A DNA stretch of 64,000 bases from Mycobacterium colombiense (GTDB lineage: Bacteria > Actinomycetota > Actinomycetes > Mycobacteriales > Mycobacteriaceae): positions 1 through 64,000 of the forward strand of contig NZ_QMEU01000017.1 in NCBI RefSeq assembly GCF_003284975.1, in the 5' to 3' direction. Shown in pieces: positions 11,278-22,610 of the stretch. The stretch's first letter is position 1. Every line of letters starts with the position of its first letter. Made by a program: the position numbers and the translations under genes. The notes under the pieces were generated by a model. That model saw nothing but the letters and a program-made list of their open reading frames with translations. It searched no databases and was not told the origin of the DNA.

Positions 11278-12717
11278 TCACCACTCGATGTACCGGACCA
11301 CGTAGGGCGTCATGCCGCTGGTGCGCACCGGGGCCACGCGGACCTTCAACCCGATGTCGGGGGCCTCGAGCATCTGGCCGTCGCCGAGGTAGATGGTGAC
11401 GTGCTGGCTGCCGCCCGGGCCGTAGAAGATGACGTCACCGCGGCGCATCTGGGAGGACGGGATCTTGCGACCCAGGTTGTACTGCGAGCCCGAGTAGTGC
11501 GGCAGCTTGATGCCCACCCCGGCGAACGAGTACAGCACCAGACCCGAACAGTCGAAGCCGGTGATGCCGGCCCCGGAGTCGATGCCCTTGCTCGGGCCGG
11601 CCGCGTTGCCGCCACCCCAGGAGTAGGGCACCCCGATCTGCGACATGCCGCGCCGGATCACGTATTCGGTGGCCTGCCGGCCGTAGACCCGCGGGATGCG
11701 TGCGCCGACCCCACCGGGCGCGGCGTTGGTGATGCCGGTGTCGTCGGGCTTGAGGATGCCCATCTGCTGCAAGAAGTTGCGGCCCAGCCCGGCGGTGACC
11801 TGAGTCGAGGTGGCCGAGATGCCGAGCACCTGGTTGATCACCGCGATCGGGTCGCCGGGGACGTTGGCGCTCGGGATCATCGGCAAGGTCGGGTCCCAGG
11901 CGCCGTCCCACCGGCGGCCCCCGGCCGACGGCGCCGGCGCGCCCGGCGACCCGGTCTCCCACCGGTCACCCGACGCCGAAGGGCCGGGCCCGCCCGCGCC
12001 CGCGGACCACTGCCGCGCCGCCTCACGCTTGGCCGCCTCCAGCTTGACCTGAGCCTGATCCCGTTCGGCCGCAAGGCGAATGATGTCCTCGCGTTGCTGG
12101 TCGAACTTCTGCTTGGAGTTGGTCAGCGCCGCCACGGCGGCGTCCTGGCTGGACTTGGCGTCGGCGGCGGCCTTGTCGGCGTTCCGCTTGGCCAACCGCG
12201 CCGCCGACTCCTTGTTCACCTGCTCGGTGCGGGCCTGCTGCAGCTTGGCCATCACGGTCTGCGAGCTGATGGTGAGGTTCTTGGCCGCGGCCTCGGTGGC
12301 GATGATGTCGTCGGGGCTGCTCGCCGTCAGGTAGCTATTCGACGGGCCGTTCATATAGGTGGCCGCGGCGAACGTGTCGAAGCGGCGCTGCGCTCCGGCG
12401 ATGGCGATGTTGGCGTCTTTGACCGCCTGCTGGCTGGCCTCGAGGTCGTGCTGGGCGGTGGCCGCGTTGTCCCGCGCGGTCTCCACGTCGACGAGGGCCT
12501 TGTTGACGCTTTCCTGTTCCGTCTGGATTTCGGCGCTGAGATTCTGCAGCCGCTGGTTGGCCTTGGCGACGTTGGCGATGAGGGCGGCGAGGTTGTCGGC
12601 GGTGGGGTCGGCCTCCGCGAGGCCCGGCGTGGCGATCAGCAGGGCGAGGCTCAAAACGGAGGGAACGACCAGCCTTGAGACCGGTCGCGCAGAAGACCCC
12701 CAGCGTGTGCGTCTCAT
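11278..12717 (-). CDS. ripA: Peptidoglycan endopeptidase RipA
   Basis: This 479-residue septal peptidoglycan hydrolase is required for daughter-cell separation in mycobacteria. The signal peptide ends near residue 36 (GLAEA-DP). A long coiled-coil inhibitory domain (about 40-245) is followed by a Gly/Pro-rich linker (about 248-285) and the NlpC/P60 domain (about 355-479). The triad is C390, H439 and E451, offset by seven from the M. tuberculosis numbering (472 residues). RipA is kept inactive until processing and interacts with RpfB and MoxR1 in M. tuberculosis. An MtrA-like direct repeat lies upstream at 12874-12890. Confidence 0.96.
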   Translation of the reverse strand: MRRTRWGSSARPVSRLVVPSVLSLALLIATPGLAEADPTADNLAALIANVAKANQRLQNLSAEIQTEQESVNKALVDVETARDNAATAQHDLEASQQAVKDANIAIAGAQRRFDTFAAATYMNGPSNSYLTASSPDDIIATEAAAKNLTISSQTVMAKLQQARTEQVNKESAARLAKRNADKAAADAKSSQDAAVAALTNSKQKFDQQREDIIRLAAERDQAQVKLEAAKREAARQWSAGAGGPGPSASGDRWETGSPGAPAPSAGGRRWDGAWDPTLPMIPSANVPGDPIAVINQVLGISATSTQVTAGLGRNFLQQMGILKPDDTGITNAAPGGVGARIPRVYGRQATEYVIRRGMSQIGVPYSWGGGNAAGPSKGIDSGAGITGFDCSGLVLYSFAGVGIKLPHYSGSQYNLGRKIPSSQMRRGDVIFYGPGGSQHVTIYLGDGQMLEAPDIGLKVRVAPVRTSGMTPYVVRYIEW

Positions 12718-12873
12718 TCGACTCAGGTCTCCTACGGCTCAACACGACGGGCGGCGCCAGCCACAGGTTCCCCGAAAGGCGCCAAAGACAACACCAGCAT
12801 CATTTGCACCGTACGTCACACCGATGGGCGCGCAAACGCTCCGCCGAAATCGCACTCTCTACGTGCGTTTAAT

Positions 12874-12890
12874 GTGACCGAACGGTGACC
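12874..12890 (-). promoter_or_regulatory. Candidate MtrA box upstream of ripA
   Basis: On the minus strand GGTCAC occurs twice with an 11-bp period (12890-12885 and 12879-12874), about 160 bp before the ripA start. MtrA, the mycobacterial cell-cycle response regulator, binds direct repeats of GTCAC-type half sites, and ripA is a reported MtrA target. Assignment is by motif resemblance. The rest of the 12718-12956 gap shows no gene. Confidence 0.45.
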
Positions 12891-12956
12891 TGACGGGTTT
12901 GCCGCAGGACGACGCCGCGGCTCGCCGAAGGAACCGGGGAAAACGAAGACCGGAAG

Positions 12957-13505
12957 TTAGACGGTGGTATTGGCGGCGGCGGCGGGGGGTGCCGCGACGT
13001 CGTCCGAGGTTGCTGCGCGCTTAGCGCGCGCCTGCAGCAACCGGGTGCCGACGGCGGCCGCGAGGACCGCGATCAACAGGAAGATCGTCAGGCCGGTCCA
13101 GGGGAACTCGGGCGTGTCGAGCTCGTGCAGGAAATGCTGCGCGGAGACCACCGGATTGCCGGTCTTCGCGTTGTCCTCGCCGGCCTCGAGCGTCACGCGG
13201 GGGAACTGGGTGCTGTAGCTCCCGACGTAGCTCGGGCTAAGGGTCAGGACCGTCGCATCGTGATAGTCCGCACCGACCACCGTCGAGATGTCGCGCAACG
13301 GGGTGTCGTTCGGGGGGTTGTGGTCGAGCAGCACGATCTTGAGGTTGATGCCCTCGGCGTGCGCCTGGTTGACCACGTCGAGCAGTCCGGGCATCGCCGC
13401 GGGCGGGGCGCTGACTCCGGTGGCGGCGACCTGGGACTTGACCACACTCATGTCGACGTCCACCGGAATGTAGGCGGGCAGGATGGCGGAATCGTGCCCG
13501 GTCAT
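12957..13505 (-). CDS. Conserved mycobacterial membrane protein (Rv1476-like)
   Basis: This 182-residue protein corresponds to Rv1476, between acn and ripA. An extracytoplasmic or cytoplasmic domain of about 135 residues (IPVDVDMSVVKSQVAATG; DHNPPNDTPLRDISTVVGADYHDATVLTLSP) precedes a single membrane helix (about 138-158) and a basic/Ala-rich tail. The N-terminal domain resembles the DUF6676 family (from memory) and has no catalytic motif I recognise. Its place before ripA-ripB-moxR1 suggests a role in the same envelope pathway. Confidence 0.8.
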   Translation of the reverse strand: MTGHDSAILPAYIPVDVDMSVVKSQVAATGVSAPPAAMPGLLDVVNQAHAEGINLKIVLLDHNPPNDTPLRDISTVVGADYHDATVLTLSPSYVGSYSTQFPRVTLEAGEDNAKTGNPVVSAQHFLHELDTPEFPWTGLTIFLLIAVLAAAVGTRLLQARAKRAATSDDVAAPPAAAANTTV

Positions 13506-13528
13506 TTCGCGGTCCTTCCTGCTGCGCG

Positions 13529-13574
13529 GTCACGCTGGCGTGACGCTCGGCCACGGCGGTCACTCTAGCGTGAC
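13529..13574. promoter_or_regulatory. Two tandem 16-bp palindromes in the acn / Rv1476-like divergent promoter
   Basis: GTCACGCTGGCGTGAC (13529-13544) and GTCACTCTAGCGTGAC (13559-13574) are related inverted repeats starting 30 bp apart, about three helical turns. They sit 24-70 bp upstream of the leftward Rv1476-like start and about 170-210 bp upstream of acn. Tandem phased palindromes suggest a dimeric regulator. The TetR protein encoded just after acn is one candidate. Confidence 0.55.
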
Positions 13575-13740
13575 TCCCGGCACGGATTGGTGCGCACATA
13601 GGGTTTGAACGGGCCGCCGCGGCGATAAGACTGAAGCCAGGAGTGCCCTCGTAATGCAGGACAAGCGTACTGTTAAAGTTGGCACGGCACCGCCGACACG
13701 GCCCGTCGCGGTGGGAGAACTAAAGACTCTGGGAGTTGAA

Positions 13741-16560
<2,820 letters not shown>

Positions 16561-16583
16561 CCCCAACCCGATCAGATCACCTG

Positions 16584-17153
16584 ATGCCAAAGGTCAGCGA
16601 GGACCATCTGGCGGCTCGCCGCCGCCAGATCCTCGACGGCGCCCGCCGCTGCTTCGCCGAATACGGTTACGAGCAGGCCACCGTGCGCCGGCTGGAGAAG
16701 GCGATCGGGATGTCGCGCGGCGCGATCTTCCACCACTTCCGGGACAAGGACGCGCTGTTCTTCGCGCTGGCCCACGAGGACGCCGAGCGGATGGCCGACG
16801 TGGCTTCGCGCGCGGGACTCATCCAGGTGATGCGCGACATGCTGGCCACGCCGGACGAATTCGATTGGCTGGCAACCCGATTGGAGATCGCGCGCAAACT
16901 GCGCAACGATCCCGCGTTCAGCCAGGGCTGGGCGGAGCGTTCCGCCGAGCTGCGGGCGGCCACCACCGATCGGCTGCGCCGGCAGATGGAGGCACACCGG
17001 GTGCGCGACGACGTGCCGGGCGACGTGCTGCAGTGCTATCTGGAATTGGTGCTCGACGGCCTGGTGGCCCGGTCGGCATCCGGCGAGGATCCGCAGCGGC
17101 TATCCGCGGTCCTCGACCTGGTGGAAAACTCGGTGCGCCGCAACGATTCTTGA
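16584..17153 (+). CDS. acnR: TetR-family regulator, AcnR-like
   Basis: This 189-residue TetR protein has an N-terminal HTH (about 12-60; RRQILDGARRCFAEYGYEQATVRRLEKAIGMSRGAIFHHF) and an alpha-helical ligand domain. It corresponds to Rv1474c and to AcnR of Corynebacterium, which represses acn; reported M. tuberculosis work links Rv1474c to iron-dependent control of acn. Location directly after acn supports the same role. The DNA site is not established; the tandem palindromes at 13529-13574 are candidates. Confidence 0.88.
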   Translation: MPKVSEDHLAARRRQILDGARRCFAEYGYEQATVRRLEKAIGMSRGAIFHHFRDKDALFFALAHEDAERMADVASRAGLIQVMRDMLATPDEFDWLATRLEIARKLRNDPAFSQGWAERSAELRAATTDRLRRQMEAHRVRDDVPGDVLQCYLELVLDGLVARSASGEDPQRLSAVLDLVENSVRRNDS

Positions 17154-17161
17154 GAAGCGAT

Positions 17162-17215
17162 CGTAACGCCACTGCGAACAAGGGGACGAGATTTCGCAGT
17201 GACGCTACGCCCGCG
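17162..17215. repeat. Palindromic repeat, copy 3, with a compensatory base change
   Basis: Arms 17162-17178 and 17193-17209 pair at 15 of 17 positions. Relative to copies 1 and 2 a left-arm G has become T and the paired right-arm C has become A, keeping the pair. It lies between the convergent acnR and HTH genes and contains the latter's stop codon, fitting a bidirectional terminator. Confidence 0.75.
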
Positions 17216-17414
17216 CCGTTTTGGCGGTCCGGTTGGGGCCGCCGCGGCTGCGCATCGTGGTGCCCGACTCCCGCAGCAGGCTATGGATCGACCCATACGA
17301 CCTACCGGTCGTGGCGACCAGGCTGCGGATACTGGCGCCGCCTTCGTAGGCGTGGCGCAGCTCGTCGAGCAGCTGGTCGCGTGCCTTGGCCGACCTTTGC
17401 AATGTTCTCTTCAT
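17205..17414 (-). CDS. Small helix-turn-helix protein (Rv1473A-like)
   Basis: This 69-residue protein has an HTH of the resolvase/helix-turn-helix-23 type: AYEGGASIRSLVATTGRSYGSIHSLLRESG near residues 25-54, then a basic tail. M. tuberculosis Rv1473A occupies the same place and is annotated as a possible transcriptional regulator. The frame begins at 17465, but the ATG at 17414 gives the conserved MK-TLQRSAKARDQLLDELRHAYEGG start. Its stop lies inside palindromic repeat copy 3. Confidence 0.85.
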   Translation of the reverse strand: MKRTLQRSAKARDQLLDELRHAYEGGASIRSLVATTGRSYGSIHSLLRESGTTMRSRGGPNRTAKTARA

Positions 17415-17517
17415 GGCTCCTCCGACGCCGGGACACGATCGCAAGCACCCAGAGTAAGAAGCCACTGTCGGCCGCGGGCCGATTTCGCCAAATCACGTGC
17501 GGCGACGTGAGGCGATT

Positions 17518-17668
17518 CGTGGCGATCGCGAGCGCGGCGTAGCCGGGCGAAGCGGGTCGCCGCCATCAGTCGTGGCGATCGCGAGCGCGGCGTAGCCGGG
17601 CGAAGCGGGTCGCCGCCATCAGTCGTGGCGATCGCGAGCGCGGCGTAGCCGGGCGAAGCGGGTCGCCG
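17518..17668 (+). repeat. 53-bp tandem repeat, 2.85 copies (MIRU/VNTR-like)
   Basis: A 53-bp unit occurs at 17518-17570, 17571-17623 and, truncated to 45 bp, 17624-17668. The copies are identical as far as they extend. It fills the gap between the small HTH gene and the ABC-F stop at 17677. Two diverged single copies in the opposite orientation lie at 25135-25176 and 30741-30782. Identical tandem copies imply recent expansion and probable strain-to-strain variation. Confidence 0.92.
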
Positions 17669-17676
17669 GCCGTAAC

Positions 17677-19314
17677 TCAGGCGAGCTCGATGAGATCGCG
17701 GTATTCGTCGGACCAGAAGTCCTCGGTGCCGTCGGGCAGCAGCACGACGCGCTGCGGGTCGAGGGCCTCGGCGGCGCCCGGGTCGTGCGTCACCAAGACC
17801 ACCGCCCCCTGATAGCTGCGCAGCGCGTCGAGCACCTGTTCGCGCGAGGCCGGGTCGAGGTTGTTCGTCGGTTCGTCGAGCAACAACACGTTGGCGGTAG
17901 AGGCCACCAAACCGGCCAGCGCGAGCCGGGTCTTCTCACCGCCGGACAACGTGCCCGCCGGCTGGTCGAGCTGGGGGCCGCTGAACATGAACGCGCCCAG
18001 CAGGCCGCGCAGATCCTGCTCGCCGGAATCCGGTGCGGCATGCCGGATGTTCTCCCACACGGTCGCATCGTTGTCGAGCGTGTCGTGCTCCTGGGCGAAG
18101 TAGCCTATCCGCAGCCCGTGGCCGGGCTCGAGGCCTCCGGTGTCGGGCGCCTCGGTGCCGGCCAGGATCCGCAGCAGCGTGGTCTTGCCGGCACCGTTGA
18201 GGCCCAGCACCACCACCCGCGAGCCGCGGTCGATCGCCAGATCGACGCCGGTGAACACTTCCAGCGACCCGTAGGACTTGCTCAGCCCGGTGGCCACCAG
18301 CGGTGTGCGCCCGCACGGTGCCGGGTTCGGGAACTTGATGCGGGCCACCTTGTCGGCCACCCGCTCGTCGTCGAGCGCGGCCATCATCCGGTCGGCGCGA
18401 CGCAGCATGTTCTGTGCGGCAACGGCTTTGGTGGCTTTGGCGCCGAGCTTGGCGGCCTGCGAGCGCAGCGCGGTGGCCTTGCGTTCGGCGTTCGCGCGTT
18501 CCCGGCGGCGGCGCTGCTCGTCGGTGGCCCGCGCGTCGAGGTACTTCTGCCAGCCCATGTTGTACACGTCGACCTCGCCGCGCACCGCGTCCAGGAACCA
18601 GACCCGGTTGACGACGTCGGCGAGCAAATCGACGTTGTGGCTGATGATCACCAGCCCGCCGGTGTGCGCGCGCAGGAAGTCGCGCAGCCAGCCGATGGAA
18701 TCCGCGTCGAGGTGGTTGGTCGGCTCGTCGAGGAGCAGGGTGGTCGACGAACCCGACATCCCCGCGCCCCCCTCGGACGCGGCGAACAGGATGCGGGCCA
18801 GTTCCACCCGGCGGCGCTGTCCGCCGGACAGGGTGCGCAGCTGCTGCGTCAGCACCCGTTCCGGCAGGCCGAGACTCGCGCAGATGCGGCTGGCTTCGCT
18901 TTCCGCGCCGTAGCCGCCCAGTGCGACGAAACGCTCCTCGAGCTGGCCGTAGCGGCGGATCGCGCGGTCGCGGGCATCGTCGTCGGCGACCTCGGCCATC
19001 AGCGCCTGCTGCTTTTCCAGATCGGTCAGCAACACGTCGAGCCCGCGGGCCGACAGGACCCGGTCGCGGGCCAGCACGTCGAGGTCACCCTCTTTGGGAT
19101 CCTGTGGGAGATAACCGATTTCACCGGCCCGGTTGATCGCACCGGCATAGGGTTCGGTCTCCCCCGCCAGGATGCGCAGGGTGGTGGTCTTGCCGGCGCC
19201 GTTGCGGCCCACCAGCCCGATGCGGTCGCCGGGCTGCACGCGCAAGTCGGGACCGTCCGGTGAGAGCAGGATGCGCGCACCAGCGCGGACCTCGAGGTCC
19301 GTGGCCGTGATCAC
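17677..19314 (-). CDS. ABC-F family ATPase (Rv1473-like)
   Basis: This 545-residue protein has two ABC domains and no membrane segments, the ABC-F layout. NBD1: Walker A GRNGAGKTTT near residue 38, signature LSGGQRRRVELA near 165, Walker B LLLDEPTNHLD near 190. The inter-domain arm (about 245-305) is rich in Lys, Arg and Ala. NBD2: GLNGAGKTTLL near 362, LSGGEKTRLALA near 450, LLLDEPTNNLD near 474. ABC-F proteins act on the ribosome (translation factors or antibiotic protection). Older annotation as a macrolide transporter is unsupported because no permease is present. Start used is 19314. Confidence 0.92.
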   Translation of the reverse strand: MITATDLEVRAGARILLSPDGPDLRVQPGDRIGLVGRNGAGKTTTLRILAGETEPYAGAINRAGEIGYLPQDPKEGDLDVLARDRVLSARGLDVLLTDLEKQQALMAEVADDDARDRAIRRYGQLEERFVALGGYGAESEASRICASLGLPERVLTQQLRTLSGGQRRRVELARILFAASEGGAGMSGSSTTLLLDEPTNHLDADSIGWLRDFLRAHTGGLVIISHNVDLLADVVNRVWFLDAVRGEVDVYNMGWQKYLDARATDEQRRRRERANAERKATALRSQAAKLGAKATKAVAAQNMLRRADRMMAALDDERVADKVARIKFPNPAPCGRTPLVATGLSKSYGSLEVFTGVDLAIDRGSRVVVLGLNGAGKTTLLRILAGTEAPDTGGLEPGHGLRIGYFAQEHDTLDNDATVWENIRHAAPDSGEQDLRGLLGAFMFSGPQLDQPAGTLSGGEKTRLALAGLVASTANVLLLDEPTNNLDPASREQVLDALRSYQGAVVLVTHDPGAAEALDPQRVVLLPDGTEDFWSDEYRDLIELA

Positions 19315-19340
19315 GATCGCTCTCCTTGGGGAAAAGACGC

Positions 19341-20150
19341 CTATTTGTCGTCGGTGAACACCGCTGGTCGTCGTTCTGCGCGCGCGGCAACCGCTTCTTC
19401 GAAGTTGGCGGTGAGCAGGCGGACGAATAGCTGTCCCAAGCCTTCGGCTTGCATGTGCCCTTCCAGGCTACCGGCGTCCAGTCCACTCCACAGCGTGCGC
19501 TTGGTCAACTCGATCCCCGGGCGGGAGAAGGCCGCTATCCGCGCGGCGATCGCGTAGCAGGTGTCCAGTAGCTGCTCGTCGGGCACCTGGTTGGACACCA
19601 GCCCGATGCGCTCGGCCTCCTCGGCGGTGATGTCGCGACCGGTCAGCATGATCTCGAACGCGCGCGACGAGCCGATGGCCCGCGGCAGCAGGTAGGAAAG
19701 GCCCAGCTCACTGGCGGTCAGGCCGTTGTTGATGCCGGCGGCGCGGAAATAGGCGCTGGTCGAGGCTACCCGGATGTCGGCGGCCAGGGCCAGGCACAGC
19801 CCGCCGCCGATGGCGGGGCCGTTGACCGCGGCGATCACCGGTTGGTGCAGCCGGCGCAGCGCCAGGATGACCTCGTCGAGGATCTCCATGGAGCGCAGCG
19901 CGTAGGTGGGGCGGGTCAAGCCCTCGACGTGGGGGACCGAGCCCGCGGACTTGTGATCGGCGCCGGAGGAAAAGCCGCGCCCGGCGCCGGTCAGCACGAC
20001 CACGCGCACCGAATTGTCGTAGGTGACCTTGTCCAGGGCCTCCTTGAGCGGCACCATGACGTCGAACGCCATCGAGTTCATCCGCTCGGGCCGGTTCAAA
20101 GTTATCAGCGCGACGCCGGGCCGCGGGTGGTCTACCAGTACCAAACTCAC
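19341..20150 (-). CDS. echA12: Enoyl-CoA hydratase/isomerase family protein EchA12-like
   Basis: This 269-residue crotonase-fold protein has the CoA/oxyanion motifs GRGFSSGADHKSAG near residues 56-69 and NGPAIGGGLCLALAADIR near 110-127. The second block ends in AADIR rather than a sequence carrying the usual second catalytic Glu, so activity could be hydratase, isomerase or another crotonase reaction. It corresponds to Rv1472 by position, with the ABC-F gene 26 bases downstream and thioredoxin upstream. Confidence 0.88.
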   Translation of the reverse strand: MSLVLVDHPRPGVALITLNRPERMNSMAFDVMVPLKEALDKVTYDNSVRVVVLTGAGRGFSSGADHKSAGSVPHVEGLTRPTYALRSMEILDEVILALRRLHQPVIAAVNGPAIGGGLCLALAADIRVASTSAYFRAAGINNGLTASELGLSYLLPRAIGSSRAFEIMLTGRDITAEEAERIGLVSNQVPDEQLLDTCYAIAARIAAFSRPGIELTKRTLWSGLDAGSLEGHMQAEGLGQLFVRLLTANFEEAVAARAERRPAVFTDDK

Positions 20151-20202
20151 CCATGCAACCTAGCGCGTGGCCGCCCGTGCTTCTGCGCGCAGCGCGGCGG
20201 GG

Positions 20203-20556
20203 TTACTCGCCTTGCCCGGCCTCGGCGGCGTCGACGTCGAACGCGCGGACCTGCGCGACCAGGTCCTCCAGGGCGGCCGGCGGCAGCGCGCCGGGCTGGT
20301 TGAACAGCAGTTTGCCCTTCTTGAAGGCCATCAGCGTGGGGATGGAGCGGATCTGGGCGGCCGCCGCCAGCTGTTGTTCGGCCTCGGTGTCGACCTTCGC
20401 GTGCACGATGTCGGGGTGCTTCTCCGAGGACGCCTGGAAAGTGGGACCGAACTGGCGGCACGGACCGCACCAGGACGCCCAGAAGTCGACGAGCACGATG
20501 TCGTTGCCCTCGATGGTTTCGTTGAACTTCTCAGCGGTGAGATCAAGTGTTGTCAC
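20203..20556 (-). CDS. trxB1: Thioredoxin
   Basis: This 117-residue thioredoxin has the classical active site WASWCGPC near residues 25-32 and the cis-proline segment SIPTLMAF near 70-77. It is a cytosolic dithiol reductant. The start is GTG 20556, giving VTTLDLTAEKFNETI, which matches the length and N-terminus of Rv1471 (TrxB1). The upstream frame to 22371 is a shadow of fadE15. In M. tuberculosis the neighbours trxA, ctpD and a PE_PGRS gene lie between this gene and fadE15; here they are absent and the two genes are divergent with a 153-bp spacer. Confidence 0.93.
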   Translation of the reverse strand: MTTLDLTAEKFNETIEGNDIVLVDFWASWCGPCRQFGPTFQASSEKHPDIVHAKVDTEAEQQLAAAAQIRSIPTLMAFKKGKLLFNQPGALPPAALEDLVAQVRAFDVDAAEAGQGE

Positions 20557-20709
20557 ATTTGCCGTAACGCCCGGGGCCGACGCGATGTTCCCGGCGCGCG
20601 GCAGCGTGCCACCCGCGGACCGCCGCTGGTTACGGTTGCGTACGTTTTCTTGCGTCCGACAGACTGTGCCTGACGATCCGCCGCCTCGAGGACCAGTGAG
20701 GGAATCGCG

Positions 20710-22536
20710 TTGGGCCACTACATCGCTAACGTCCGCGATATCGAATTCAACCTGTTTGAAGTTCTCGATGTCGGCGCCGTCCTGGGCACCGGCGGCTACA
20801 GCGATCTCGACGAGGACACGGTCAAAACGATTTTGGCCGAAGCCGCTCGCCTCGCCGAAGGCCCGGTGGCCGAATCCTTCGCGTTCGCCGACCGCAATCC
20901 GCCGGTGTTCGACCCGGCCGAGCACAAAATCACCGTGCCCGACGAGTTGGCCAAGACGGTGGCCGCGCTCAAGGAGGCCGGCTGGTGGCGGCTGGGCATG
21001 GCCGAGGAGATCGGCGGCATGCCCGCCCCACCGCCGCTGGCGTGGGCGGTCAACGAAATGCTCATCTGCGCCAACCCTTCGGCCAATTTCTTTTGCCTGG
21101 GCCCGTTCATGTCTCAGGCGTTGTACCTGGAGGGCAACGAGCAGCAGCGGCGATGGGCCGCCGAAGGCGTGGAGCGGGGCTGGGCGGCCACCATGGTGCT
21201 CACCGAACCCGACGCGGGCTCCGACGTCGGCGCCGGGCGCGCCAAGGCCATCGAACAACCCGACGGCACTTGGCACATCGAGGGCGTCAAGCGGTTCATC
21301 TCCGGCGGCGACGTGGGCGACACCGCCGAGAACATCTTCCATCTGGTGCTGGCCCGGCCCGAGGGCGCCGGCCCGGGCACCAAGGGGCTCAGCCTGTTCT
21401 ACGTGCCCAACTTCCTGTTCGACCCGGACACCTTCGAGCTCGGCCCGCGCAACGGCGTGTACGTCACCGGGGTGGAACACAAGATGGGCATCAAGTCCTC
21501 CCCCACGTGCGAATTGACCTTCGGCGCAACGGATGTGCCCGCGGTCGGTTATCTGGTCGGCGACGTGCACCGGGGTATCGCGCAGATGTTCACCGTGATC
21601 GAGCAGGCGCGCATGACGATCGGCGTCAAAGCCGCCGGCACGCTGTCCACGGGTTACCTGAACGCGCTGGCCTTCGCCAAAGAGCGCGTGCAGGGTGCGG
21701 ATATGACGCAGATGTCGGACAAGACCGCGCCGCGGGTCACGATCATTCATCATCCTGACGTGCGCCGCAGCCTGATGACGCAGAAGGCGTACGCGGAGGG
21801 CCTGCGCGCGCTCTACATGTATGCCGCTGCCCATCAGGATGATGCTGTGGCCCAACGTGTTTCGGGCGCCGATCACGAAATGGCGCACCGGATCGATGAT
21901 CTGCTGCTGCCGATCGTCAAAGGGGTGAGCTCGGAACGGGCGTACGAGGTGCTCACCGAGTCGCTGCAGACGCTCGGCGGTTCGGGCTTCCTGCAGGACT
22001 ATCCGCTCGAGCAGTACATCCGCGATTCCAAGATCGATTCGCTGTACGAAGGCACCACCGCCATCCAGGCGCTCGACTTCTTCTTCCGCAAGATCGTGCG
22101 CGATCGCGGCCAGGCGCTGCAGTTTTTGACGGGGCAGATCACGGCGACCATCGACAACGTCGACGAGGCGCTCAAGCCGGTCGCACAGCTGGTGCAGACC
22201 GCGTACGACGACGTGACCGCGATGACCGGCGCGCTGACGGGCTACCTGATGTCCGCGGCGCAGCAGGCGGACGAGATCTACAAGGTAGGCCTGGGATCCG
22301 TGCGCTACCTGCTCGCGGTCGGCGATCTGCTGATCGGCTGGAGATTGCTGGCGCAGGCCGACATCGCGCACCGCGCGCTGGCGAATGGCGCGGGCGACGA
22401 CGAGGCGTTCTACCGGGGCAAGGTCGCGACCGCGGGGTTCTTCGCTACGAACATGCTGCCCAGGCTGACCGCGCTGCGCGGGGTCATCGAGTCCATCGAC
22501 GACGACATCATGAAGTTGGCCGAAGAGGCCTTCTGA
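20710..22536 (+). CDS. fadE15: Acyl-CoA dehydrogenase FadE15-like
   Basis: This 608-residue flavoenzyme oxidises acyl-CoA to enoyl-CoA. It is longer than typical ACADs because of a C-terminal helical extension (about 480-608), a class with three ACAD domains plus an AidB-like C-terminal domain. Motifs: [16 protein letters not shown] near residues 175-190, [14 protein letters not shown] near 197-210 and [17 protein letters not shown] near 446-462, the last carrying the conserved FAD/substrate loop. The start is TTG 20710 with GTGAGGGA upstream, giving [19 protein letters not shown]. It corresponds to Rv1467c. Confidence 0.93.
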   Translation: MGHYIANVRDIEFNLFEVLDVGAVLGTGGYSDLDEDTVKTILAEAARLAEGPVAESFAFADRNPPVFDPAEHKITVPDELAKTVAALKEAGWWRLGMAEEIGGMPAPPPLAWAVNEMLICANPSANFFCLGPFMSQALYLEGNEQQRRWAAEGVERGWAATMVLTEPDAGSDVGAGRAKAIEQPDGTWHIEGVKRFISGGDVGDTAENIFHLVLARPEGAGPGTKGLSLFYVPNFLFDPDTFELGPRNGVYVTGVEHKMGIKSSPTCELTFGATDVPAVGYLVGDVHRGIAQMFTVIEQARMTIGVKAAGTLSTGYLNALAFAKERVQGADMTQMSDKTAPRVTIIHHPDVRRSLMTQKAYAEGLRALYMYAAAHQDDAVAQRVSGADHEMAHRIDDLLLPIVKGVSSERAYEVLTESLQTLGGSGFLQDYPLEQYIRDSKIDSLYEGTTAIQALDFFFRKIVRDRGQALQFLTGQITATIDNVDEALKPVAQLVQTAYDDVTAMTGALTGYLMSAAQQADEIYKVGLGSVRYLLAVGDLLIGWRLLAQADIAHRALANGAGDDEAFYRGKVATAGFFATNMLPRLTALRGVIESIDDDIMKLAEEAF

Positions 22537-22545
22537 GCGCCCACA

Positions 22546-22570
22546 GGTTGGGCACAGGTTAAACGGGTAA
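22546..22570 (+). promoter_or_regulatory. Possible SigF-type promoter of the lipoprotein gene
   Basis: GGTTG at 22546-22550 and GGGTAA at 22565-22570, 14 bp apart, resemble the mycobacterial SigF elements (GTTT about 15-17 bp before GGGTAT). The -10-like box is 41 bp before the ATG at 22611. The second paralog has GGGTAT at 23472-23477, 32 bp before its start, but no clear -35. This is motif resemblance only. Confidence 0.3.
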
Positions 22571-22610
22571 ACCCTTACGTTGGCTTTAACCGACGAATGG
22601 AGAAACGTTG

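Noticed and set aside
17205..17465. Possible toxin-antitoxin pair of the small HTH protein and a neighbour
   Set aside because: No partner gene is present. The flanking sequences are the palindrome and the tandem repeat.
17518..17668. CRISPR array
   Set aside because: The copies are directly contiguous with no unique spacers and no cas genes are near.
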